NCBI GenBank assembly: GCA_030653385.1
Contig: JAURZM010000010.1
Location: 16,846 to 80,845, forward strand
Length of the DNA stretch: 64,000 nt
DNA from: Rubrivivax sp.
Lineage (GTDB): Bacteria > Pseudomonadota > Gammaproteobacteria > Burkholderiales > Burkholderiaceae_C
Direction: 5' to 3'
The notes under the pieces: generated by a model
Seen by the model: only the letters and a program-made list of their open reading frames with translations
What the model was told of the DNA's origin: nothing
Databases searched by the model: none
Part shown: piece after piece, positions 57,593 to 64,000 of the stretch
Position numbering within the stretch: position 1 is the first letter of the stretch
How the letters are laid out: each line of letters begins with the position of its first letter
Program-made: the position numbers and the translations under genes

Positions 57593-57678
57593 GTGTGATC
57601 CCGCGTTTACCCCGACAAGCCCCGAGCTACGCGCCGCAGCAGCAGCGGGCGCGAGGGTAAACACGCAGCGTGAACGCG

Positions 57679-57723
57679 TTGACGCAGCGGTGTCGCCGAC
57701 CGTATTCTCTGAAAGCGCTTTCA
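57679..57723 (+). promoter_or_regulatory. Promoter and LacI-type operator of the porin-GH17-GH30-halogenase operon
   Basis: -35 TTGACG (57679-57684), an 18-base spacer, -10 TATTCT (57703-57708) and then TGAAAGCGCTTTCA (57710-57723) lie in the same layout as the lipoprotein promoter. The operator covers the transcription start, 34 bases before the porin ATG. Confidence 0.8.
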
Positions 57724-57756
57724 CCGCAATCAATCCAGTCCGAGGTGGCCCGTCCT

Positions 57757-59127
57757 ATGCAGCAACAACTCTTTCGTCCACGGGGTCTCACCGCGCAGCA
57801 GTCCGGCGGGCCGCTTCGTCGGGGCCGCAGCGCGCGGGCGGCGGTGCTGCCGATGGCGCTGTGCCTGCTGGGCCTGGCCGCCAGCCCGGCGGTGCAGGCG
57901 CTCGAGTTCGGCCCCTTCACGTTGACCGGGTTCATCAAGGGCAGCCTCACCCACGTCAGCAACGGTTGCGAGAACTGCCAGCGCGACCCTGCAGCCGGCC
58001 GCCACTTCATCTGGGCCGACGACGTGGTCTTCGGCCGTGAGTACGGCGCGCTCACCAAAGACGCCCTGCAGTTCCAGCCGACCCTGGGCGTCAACTTCGA
58101 GCTGCCCCAGGGCTTCAAGCTCTCGGCTGCCTACTCACAGCGCTGGCGCGACGGCGAGATCGACATCATCGGCACCGTCTACGAGCGCAGCGCCACGCTG
58201 AAGCACGAGTACTACGGCACAGTGAGCATCGGCAACTTCCTGTCCCGAGCCTGGAACCGACCGGACTTTCCCTACGCCTCCGACGTCGGCCAGACCGCCT
58301 TCAGCGATTCTGGCGCCGGCTACGGCATCCTGACCAAGGCCGTGCGCTACACGTCACGCGACTTCTATGTCGCCGACGGCAACCTGGTGCTCGAACTCAG
58401 CTACGACCAGGGCAACACCCGCTTCAAGCGCAACAAGCCGCAGCTGTTCGAGTTCTGGGGCTTGTACGGGCGCGGCCCTTGGCTGGTCGAAGCCGTGGTG
58501 CAGTCGGCAAAAAACGGCACCCCCACCGGCGGCTTCGCCAAGGGGCCCTTCACCGGCCTGACGCCCTTCCCCGAGCGCGACGACCCGCAGCTGGGCGGCA
58601 GCAGCCAGGGCATCTTCATGCTGCTGGGCAAGTACCAGATCGGCACCGCCTACGAGCTCTCGGGCGGGCTGCGCGTCAACCGCTGGAGCGGGGCCTACGC
58701 GGTGCAGACGACCTCCGGTCCGCTGGCGCAGTGGAACGAGCCCTTCAACGTCAACTGGGGCGGCATCGACGCCAACGGCGTGCCCAACCCCGGCTACTCG
58801 GCGCGCTCCACCGACTTCATGCTCGGCGTGCGCAAGTACGTCAACCCGAAGCTGGTGGGCTATGTCGGCCTCACCTACCTCGGCAAGGCCAGCACCGACA
58901 ACCCCAGCGAGCGGGGCCAGAGCAACAGCGCGTTGTTCGCCAGCATCGGCGCCCGTTATGTCGTGGACGGCGGCCTGTCCGTCTCGGGTTCGCTGAATGC
59001 GGTGAGCTACGCCCGCAAGGGCCTCGCGCCGCTGAGCATGGGCTCCCACGACGCTTTCTCGAACGTCGACTCCCGCGTTGCCAACCGTGGCAACTGGGTG
59101 TCGGTCGAAGTGAATTACCAGTTCTGA
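57757..59127 (+). CDS. Outer-membrane porin-like protein of the glucan locus
   Basis: A protein of 456 residues. A long signal peptide (about 1-49, ending VQA) is followed by amphipathic strands and a terminal Phe (VEVNYQF), the outer-membrane beta-barrel signature. CENCQRDPAAG holds a disulfide-like Cys pair early in the barrel. Its lead position in the operon suggests passage of glucan oligosaccharides. The ATG 57757 has GAGGTGG before it. An upstream in-frame ATG (57670) would lie ahead of the promoter and is rejected. There is no TonB plug domain, so uptake is by diffusion rather than a SusCD-like system. Confidence 0.8.
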   Translation: MQQQLFRPRGLTAQQSGGPLRRGRSARAAVLPMALCLLGLAASPAVQALEFGPFTLTGFIKGSLTHVSNGCENCQRDPAAGRHFIWADDVVFGREYGALTKDALQFQPTLGVNFELPQGFKLSAAYSQRWRDGEIDIIGTVYERSATLKHEYYGTVSIGNFLSRAWNRPDFPYASDVGQTAFSDSGAGYGILTKAVRYTSRDFYVADGNLVLELSYDQGNTRFKRNKPQLFEFWGLYGRGPWLVEAVVQSAKNGTPTGGFAKGPFTGLTPFPERDDPQLGGSSQGIFMLLGKYQIGTAYELSGGLRVNRWSGAYAVQTTSGPLAQWNEPFNVNWGGIDANGVPNPGYSARSTDFMLGVRKYVNPKLVGYVGLTYLGKASTDNPSERGQSNSALFASIGARYVVDGGLSVSGSLNAVSYARKGLAPLSMGSHDAFSNVDSRVANRGNWVSVEVNYQF

Positions 59128-59146
59128 GTCCGACCGAGGTTCTTCC

Positions 59147-60919
59147 ATGATGCCCAACAGGCTCCACGCGCAGCCCTGCACCTCCGAGCAGGCCCCGCAA
59201 CGCAACTTGCACCGGGCCCTGGCCACCGCCGTGACGGCGGTGCTGATGGCCACCACCCTGGCGGCCTGTGGCGGCGGCGGCTACACGCCCACCGCCGTGT
59301 CGCAGAGCGACCGCCGCGAACTGCCCGCCAGCTTCACGACGCGCGCGGCGATCAACTACTCGCCCTACCGCACGTCGCGCAACGAGTCCGAACTGGGCCG
59401 TGAGGTCATCACGCCGGCCAACGTGCTGCAGGACCTGCGCCTGATCCGGGCCACCGGCATCGGCAGCATCCGGCTCTTCAGCAGCCGAGCCTTCGGGCGC
59501 ACCGTGCTCGAGGTCATCCGCGACAACGGGCTCGACCTGAAAGTGCAGCTGGGCACCTACCCCAACCCCATCACCGGGCCGGCGGCCGAGGCCGACAACA
59601 TCGCCGAGCTCGACGCCGGCATTGCGCTGGCCAATGCCTTCCCCGACATCGTGGTCACCGTGAGCGTGGGCAACGAGACCATGGTCGAGTGGTCCACCCA
59701 CAAGGTGGCGGTGGCCGACATGGCGCGTTACCTCCGCAAGGTGCGCAGTGCCATCCGCCAGCCCGTCACGACCAACGACAACTGGCTGTTCTGGGCCTCG
59801 GTGCCGCCCGCCATCGCCGAGACGGTGGACTACGCCGCCGTGCACGTCTACCCCTTCCTGGACACCTTCTACAACCCGACGGCCTACGACTGGCGGCAGA
59901 AGGCCGTGCCCGAAGCCCAGCGCGCCAAGGCGATGATGGACGCCACGCTGGCCGAGGCCAAGTCGCAGTTCGAGCGCGGCCGCCAGGGCCTGGTGAACCT
60001 GAACCTCGGCTCGATTCCGATGGTCATCGGCGAAACCGGCTGGGCGGCTGTCGACACCCCGGGCGGTCCGACCCTGGCGTTTCGCGCGCACCCGGTGAAC
60101 CAGAAGATGTACTTCGACGCGCTGCAGGTCTGGGCCACGGAAGGCCGGCGCGACGTGCAGGGCCCGAAGGCGATCTTCCTGTTCCAGGCTTTCGATGAAC
60201 CCTGGAAACAGGGCGACGACGGCTGGGGCCTGTTCAACGCGCGTCGCGAGGCACGTTACGCCGTGCAGCCGCTGGGCACCTGCGGTGTCACCTGGACCTG
60301 CGAAGCCGGCAGCTACAGCGCTGCCGACGCGGTGAAGTGGGTGGCGCCGACGCTGAACCCGGCCGTCACGGCCAGCCGCTACACGCTGTTTGCCGACACG
60401 CTGACGGCCGGCGAACAACGCGCCAGCGGGCTGCGCTGGGACCCCTTTGCGCTGACCGGCCACCGCGAAAGCAATGTGGGCGCCGCGTCGCCCGACGGCG
60501 GACTGCATTTCGAGGTCACGCCCAACCCGGTGGACTTCGGCTGGGGTCTGTTCCAGTACTCGGCCGCCGGCGTGACCGAGAACCTGTCCAACTTTGCTGG
60601 CGGCCGGCTGAACTTCCAGGTGCGCAGCGACGGTTACCCAGGCAAGATCGAGGTCGGCATCAGCACCGACACGGAAGACCGCGACGTGCAGGAAGCTTTC
60701 CTGCAGATCGCCCCGGGCGAGTACGGCTACTGCAACAGCAACAGCTGGTGCGAGGTGTCGATTCCGGTCTCGGCCTTCCTGGCAGCCAACCCGAAACTGG
60801 ACCTGCGCTACGTGAACTTCCGCTTCATCGTGGCCGACCGCTTCAGCTTCACCGGCAAGCCGCTGAACCTGACCGGACTGCCCGCCATCCGCATCGACGG
60901 GCTGCACTGGTCGCGCTGA
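59147..60919 (+). CDS. GH17-like exo/endo beta-1,3-glucanase lipoprotein
   Basis: A protein of 590 residues. A lipobox Leu-Ala-Ala-Cys around residue 41 precedes a TIM barrel (about 60-390). The GH17 acid/base Glu is in VSVGNETM and the nucleophile in VIGETGWAAVDTPGG. The C-terminal ~180 residues form a carbohydrate-binding-like jelly-roll (SDGYPGKIEVGISTDTEDRDVQEAFLQ). It would act on beta-1,3-glucan at the cell surface or in the periplasm. It lies 19 bases after the porin gene and 2 bases before the GH30 gene. Confidence 0.87.
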   Translation: MMPNRLHAQPCTSEQAPQRNLHRALATAVTAVLMATTLAACGGGGYTPTAVSQSDRRELPASFTTRAAINYSPYRTSRNESELGREVITPANVLQDLRLIRATGIGSIRLFSSRAFGRTVLEVIRDNGLDLKVQLGTYPNPITGPAAEADNIAELDAGIALANAFPDIVVTVSVGNETMVEWSTHKVAVADMARYLRKVRSAIRQPVTTNDNWLFWASVPPAIAETVDYAAVHVYPFLDTFYNPTAYDWRQKAVPEAQRAKAMMDATLAEAKSQFERGRQGLVNLNLGSIPMVIGETGWAAVDTPGGPTLAFRAHPVNQKMYFDALQVWATEGRRDVQGPKAIFLFQAFDEPWKQGDDGWGLFNARREARYAVQPLGTCGVTWTCEAGSYSAADAVKWVAPTLNPAVTASRYTLFADTLTAGEQRASGLRWDPFALTGHRESNVGAASPDGGLHFEVTPNPVDFGWGLFQYSAAGVTENLSNFAGGRLNFQVRSDGYPGKIEVGISTDTEDRDVQEAFLQIAPGEYGYCNSNSWCEVSIPVSAFLAANPKLDLRYVNFRFIVADRFSFTGKPLNLTGLPAIRIDGLHWSR

Positions 60920-60921
60920 AC

Positions 60922-62316
60922 GTGTTGCCGCCTGCGCTGCACTGGGTGCTGAGTGCGCGCGACAGCCGCCACGGGCAGGAACTGCGGCTGGCGCCGCAGC
61001 CACCGTTGCTACCCGCAGCCGACACGGCCGCGCACGCCAGCGCACCGGCGCGGCTGTGGGTGGATACGACACGTCGCTTTCAGCGCCTGGAAGGTTTTGG
61101 TGGCGCCTTCACCGAGGCCGCCGCCACGACCTGGCTGAAGTTGTCGGCGCTACGGCGCGAGGCCTTCCTGCGTGCCTGCTTCGACACGCAGCACGGCCAC
61201 GGCTACACGCTGTGCCGCGTGCACATGAACAGCTGCGACTTCGCCCTGGGCAACTACGCGCACGTCGAAACTGAAGGTGACCTGGCACTCGACAGCTTCA
61301 ACATCGACCGCGACCGCCAGGCGCTGCTGCCAATGATCCAGGCCGCGCAGCGTGTGGCGGAAGAAAGCGGGAATGCGCTGAAGCTGCTGGTATCACCATG
61401 GAGCCCACCGGCCTGGATGAAGGACACGGGACGCATGAACGACGGCGGCAGGCTCTTGCCCGAGTGCCGCGCCGCCTGGGCGCAGTGCTTCGTGCGCTTC
61501 ATCCGCGCCTACGAGGCCGAAGGCGTGCCGGTGTGGGGCGTTTCGGTGCAGAACGAACCCGAAGCGCGGCAGCGCTGGGACTCGTGCCTGTACACCGCCG
61601 AGGAAGAGCGCGACTTCGTGCGCGACCACCTGGGGCCGGCACTGCACGGCGCCGGGCTCGGCCACGTGCGCGTCGTCGTCTGGGACCACAACCGCGACGC
61701 CATGGTGGAGCGCGCCAGCGTCATCTATGGCGATGCCGAGGCCGCGAAGTACATCTGGGGCACCGGCTTCCACTGGTACGTGGAAGACCACTTCGACCAC
61801 GTGCAACTGGTGCACGACGCCTGGCCCGACAAACAACTGCTGTTCACCGAAGGCTGCCAGGAAGGCGGCCCGCACTGGGGCCGCTGGGAACTGGCCGAGC
61901 GCTATGCACGTTCGATGATCAACGACCTGAACCGCTGGACCGTGGGCTGGATCGACTGGAACCTGTTGCTGGACGAACAAGGCGGACCCAACCACGTGGG
62001 CAACTTCTGCAGCGCCCCCTTCCTGGCTGTGCCGGCCGAGGACGGCCTGCACCCGCAAAGCTCCTATGCCGCCATCGGCCACTTCGCGCGCTTCGTGCCC
62101 CCGGGTGCCGAGCGCGTGCTGTGCGCGGCCACGCGCGAGGCGCTGGAGTGCACCGCCTTCGCCAACCCCGACGGCAGCGTGGCCGTGGTGGTGCTCAACC
62201 GCAGTGAGCACGACATTGCCTTCTCGCTGGCCATCGACGGCGTGTCCCACGCCACCGATCTGCCGGCCCATGCCATCGCCACCTACGTGCAGGCCCCATG
62301 CGTGAGAACTGCCTGA
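60922..62316 (+). CDS. GH30-family beta-glycosidase, no signal peptide
   Basis: A protein of 464 residues from GTG 60922, two bases after the GH17 stop; a TTG follows directly. A glucosylceramidase-type fold is shown by RRFQRLEGFGGAFTEAAATT, LKLLVSPWSPPAWMKDTGRM, the acid/base Glu in SVQNEPEARQRWDSC and the nucleophile Glu in LLFTEGCQEGGP. GH30 enzymes cleave beta-1,6- or beta-1,3/1,4-glucosides. With no export signal it should be cytoplasmic and hydrolyse imported oligosaccharides, such as the beta-1,6 branches of laminarin. Its last 19 bases overlap the halogenase gene. Confidence 0.88.
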   Translation: MLPPALHWVLSARDSRHGQELRLAPQPPLLPAADTAAHASAPARLWVDTTRRFQRLEGFGGAFTEAAATTWLKLSALRREAFLRACFDTQHGHGYTLCRVHMNSCDFALGNYAHVETEGDLALDSFNIDRDRQALLPMIQAAQRVAEESGNALKLLVSPWSPPAWMKDTGRMNDGGRLLPECRAAWAQCFVRFIRAYEAEGVPVWGVSVQNEPEARQRWDSCLYTAEEERDFVRDHLGPALHGAGLGHVRVVVWDHNRDAMVERASVIYGDAEAAKYIWGTGFHWYVEDHFDHVQLVHDAWPDKQLLFTEGCQEGGPHWGRWELAERYARSMINDLNRWTVGWIDWNLLLDEQGGPNHVGNFCSAPFLAVPAEDGLHPQSSYAAIGHFARFVPPGAERVLCAATREALECTAFANPDGSVAVVVLNRSEHDIAFSLAIDGVSHATDLPAHAIATYVQAPCVRTA

Positions 62317-63809
62317 AGAAGGTTCTGATCGTCGGCGGCGGCACCTCCGGCTGGATGTCTGCGGCCGTGCTGCTTCATTCGCTGGGCAAGAACTGCCAGA
62401 TCCAGCTCATCGAGTCCGACGAGATCGCCACCGTCGGCGTCGGCGAGGCGACGATTCCCTCGATCATCAAGTTCAACACGCTGATCGGCATCGACGAAAA
62501 CGAGTTCATGCGCCGCACGCAGGCGACCTTCAAGCTCGGCATCCAGTTCAGGAACTGGGGCGCGCTGGGGGACTCGTACATCCACGGCTTCGGCAGCATG
62601 GGCCGCAAGACGGGCCTGGTGGACTTCCTGCACTACTGGCTGAAGGCGCGCCAGGCGGGCCAGGTGGACCGGCTGGACGACTACTCGATCAACCTGCTGG
62701 CGTGCGAGAAGAACCGCTTCATGCGCGCACGCGCGGAAGCTGCGGACTCGCCGCTCGCCGACCTGCGCCACGCCTTTCACTTCGATGCGGGGCTGTTCGC
62801 GAAGTACCTGCGCGGCTACAGCGAAAAGCTGGGCGTCACGCGGACCGAAGGCAAGATCACCAGCGTGCAGACGCACCCCGAGACCGGCTTCGTCACGTCG
62901 GTGACGATGGAAAACGGCGACGTGCACACGGCCGACCTGTTCATCGACTGCTCGGGCTTCCGCGGGCTGCTGATCGAGCAGACCCTGCACACCGGCTACG
63001 ACGACTGGAGCCACTGGTTGCCTTGCGACAGCGCGCTGGCGGTGCCTTGCGAATCCACCAGCCCGCTGTTGCCCTACACACGCTCCACCGCGCATGCGGC
63101 CGGCTGGCAATGGCGCATCCCGCTGCAAAGCCGCACTGGCAACGGCCATGTGTTCTGCAGCCGGTTCATGAGCCAGGACGAAGCCACCGCCATCCTGCTG
63201 AACCACCTGGACGGAAAGGCGCTGGCCGAGCCGCGACTGATCCGCTTCGTCACCGGCAAGCGCAAGCAGTTCTGGAACAAGAACGTGGTGGCCATCGGCC
63301 TGTCCAGCGGCTTCATCGAGCCGCTGGAGTCGACGTCGATCCACCTCATCCAGCAAGGCATCGTGCGGCTGATCGAACTCTTTCCGAACCTCGGGTTCCA
63401 CCAGGCCGACATCGACGAATACAACCGCCAGTCGGCCACCGAGTTCGAGCAGATCCGCGACTTCATCGTGCTGCACTACCACCAGACGAAGCGCGACGAC
63501 TCGGCGTTCTGGAACCACTGCCGCCACATGGACGTGCCTGATTCACTGAAGCACAAGACCGAGCTGTTCCGCAGCAGCGGGCGCTTCTTCCAAAAGAACG
63601 ACGAGCTCTTCGGCGACGTAAGCTGGGCCCAGGTGATGCTGGGACAGGGCATCCAGCCCATGAGCTACCACCCGCTGGTCGAGAACTCCGCCGACGAGCC
63701 GGTCTACAGGATGCTGGCCAACGTCAAGTCGGTGATGCATGCAGTGGTCGACAGGATGCCAACACACGCGCAGTACGTTGCCGAACACTGCAAGGCTTCG
63801 CAGGTTTGA
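62298..63809 (+). CDS. Flavin-dependent tryptophan-halogenase-like protein
   Basis: A protein of 503 residues. FAD-binding GGGTSGW (12-18), the catalytic Lys79 in TFKLGIQF (PrnA numbering), the halogenase signature WxWxIP (WQWRIP, 270-275), and FIEPLESTSIHL are all present, so it should be an active FADH2-dependent halogenase rather than a monooxygenase. The substrate is unknown. The start overlaps GH30 by 19 bases and lies in the glucan operon. Similar halogenase genes are found beside polysaccharide-utilisation genes in Caulobacterales and flavobacteria. No flavin reductase is in the window. Confidence 0.9.
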   Translation: MRENCLKKVLIVGGGTSGWMSAAVLLHSLGKNCQIQLIESDEIATVGVGEATIPSIIKFNTLIGIDENEFMRRTQATFKLGIQFRNWGALGDSYIHGFGSMGRKTGLVDFLHYWLKARQAGQVDRLDDYSINLLACEKNRFMRARAEAADSPLADLRHAFHFDAGLFAKYLRGYSEKLGVTRTEGKITSVQTHPETGFVTSVTMENGDVHTADLFIDCSGFRGLLIEQTLHTGYDDWSHWLPCDSALAVPCESTSPLLPYTRSTAHAAGWQWRIPLQSRTGNGHVFCSRFMSQDEATAILLNHLDGKALAEPRLIRFVTGKRKQFWNKNVVAIGLSSGFIEPLESTSIHLIQQGIVRLIELFPNLGFHQADIDEYNRQSATEFEQIRDFIVLHYHQTKRDDSAFWNHCRHMDVPDSLKHKTELFRSSGRFFQKNDELFGDVSWAQVMLGQGIQPMSYHPLVENSADEPVYRMLANVKSVMHAVVDRMPTHAQYVAEHCKASQV

Positions 63810-63817
63810 CAGTCCCG

Positions 63818-63838
63818 GCAGGGGCGGCCAGCCCCTGC
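63818..63838. terminator. Terminator hairpin between convergent genes
   Basis: GCAGGGGC and GCCCCTGC form an 8-bp perfect stem with a 5-base loop. It lies 8 bases after the halogenase stop and 7 bases before the end of the convergent gene, so it can serve both. Confidence 0.65.
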
Positions 63839-63845
63839 ACCGAAG

Positions 63846-64000
63846 CTAGGGACCGGCCCCGAGCTTGATGTCGTCGAAGTAGTAGGTCTCGCCAGGGCTG
63901 TCCGACGCCCTGGTGCCCAGGTTGGGCAGCATCACGACCCAGCTGTAGGCGGGGCCGACCTTGTCGGCGGGCACGACCCAGGTCAACGTCTGCCAGCCCA
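63846..64000 (-). CDS. C-terminal end of a second carbohydrate-binding protein (partial)
   Basis: A minus-strand frame of 50 codons ends with TAG at 63846-63848 and runs off the right edge. Its ending (GWQTLTWVVPAD, then GETYYFDDIKLGAGP) aligns with the first jelly-roll module of the lipoprotein at 52365-54989 (GWQTLTFNFASQ, EKTYYFDDLAFV). It is therefore the last part of another glucan-binding or CBM-bearing enzyme, convergent with the porin operon. Confidence 0.75.
   Translation of the reverse strand, partial: GWQTLTWVVPADKVGPAYSWVVMLPNLGTRASDSPGETYYFDDIKLGAGP

Noticed and set aside
55334..57598. Plus-strand open frame of 754 codons opposite GH81
   Set aside because: The minus strand holds full-length GH81 with conserved catalytic motifs; the opposite frame has no domain.
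57670..57756. Upstream ATG for the porin gene
   Set aside because: It would start before the -35 box and read through the operator; the ATG at 57757 has a good ribosome-binding site and is followed by a signal peptide.

Overview
The window is GC-rich, densely coded DNA from a betaproteobacterium, most probably a Burkholderiales member near the Leptothrix/Rubrivivax/Comamonadaceae group. This is judged from protein style and from familiar gene orders (cysS-alkA-accA-tilS-lysC next to tRNA-Ser; phoU-phoB-phoR beside pstSCAB; clpSA beside a cold-shock gene). No phage, insertion sequence, CRISPR array or plasmid function was seen.

Region by region. 1-8.3 kb: the end of an extremely proline-rich protein, directly followed by an exported WD40-caspase-like protein, then a run of small genes (NTF2-like, RibD-like, VOC, DUF2277, DUF2164, transglutaminase-like, and a secreted protein made of 11-residue repeats). 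8.3-14.2 kb: a minus-strand housekeeping cluster, cysS-alkA-accA-tilS-lysC, followed by tRNA-Ser(GCU). 14.3-21.2 kb: a TPR protein, two cyclophilins, lpxH and mtfA, convergent with clpSA, then a cold-shock gene. 21.2-27.4 kb: a MarR/amidohydrolase pair divergent from feruloyl-CoA synthase, plus a stand-alone pyruvate dehydrogenase E1. 27.6-29.4 kb: a LexA-like box with a tiny frame, and two Crp/Fnr-type regulators. 29.4-37.5 kb: a BaeSR-type two-component system divergent from a complete tripartite RND pump.

37.6-43.9 kb: a six-gene arsenic operon (ArsJ-associated GAPDH, arsJ, arsR, ACR3, arsH, arsA), preceded by a palindrome that is a good ArsR operator candidate. It combines efflux of 1-arseno-3-phosphoglycerate (arsJ pathway), efflux of As(III) (ACR3 with ArsA ATPase) and organoarsenical oxidation (ArsH). 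arsC and arsD are not in the window. 43.9-51.3 kb: the phosphate starvation system. phoU-phoB-phoR and pstSCAB each have a recognisable Pho box, and a small MliC-like lipoprotein lies between them.

52.4-64 kb: the most notable region, a beta-1,3-glucan (laminarin-type) utilisation locus. It holds a multi-module carbohydrate-binding lipoprotein, a GH81 endo-beta-1,3-glucanase, an outer-membrane porin, a GH17 lipoprotein glucanase, a GH30 enzyme without a signal peptide, a flavin-dependent tryptophan-halogenase-like protein, and the end of a second carbohydrate-binding protein. Three promoters carry the same perfect 14-bp palindrome TGAAAGCGCTTTCA, of the LacI-family operator type, placed at the expected transcription start. 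This defines one regulon whose repressor lies outside the window. The halogenase gene overlaps the GH30 gene and so appears to be a member of the glucan operon; its substrate is unknown.
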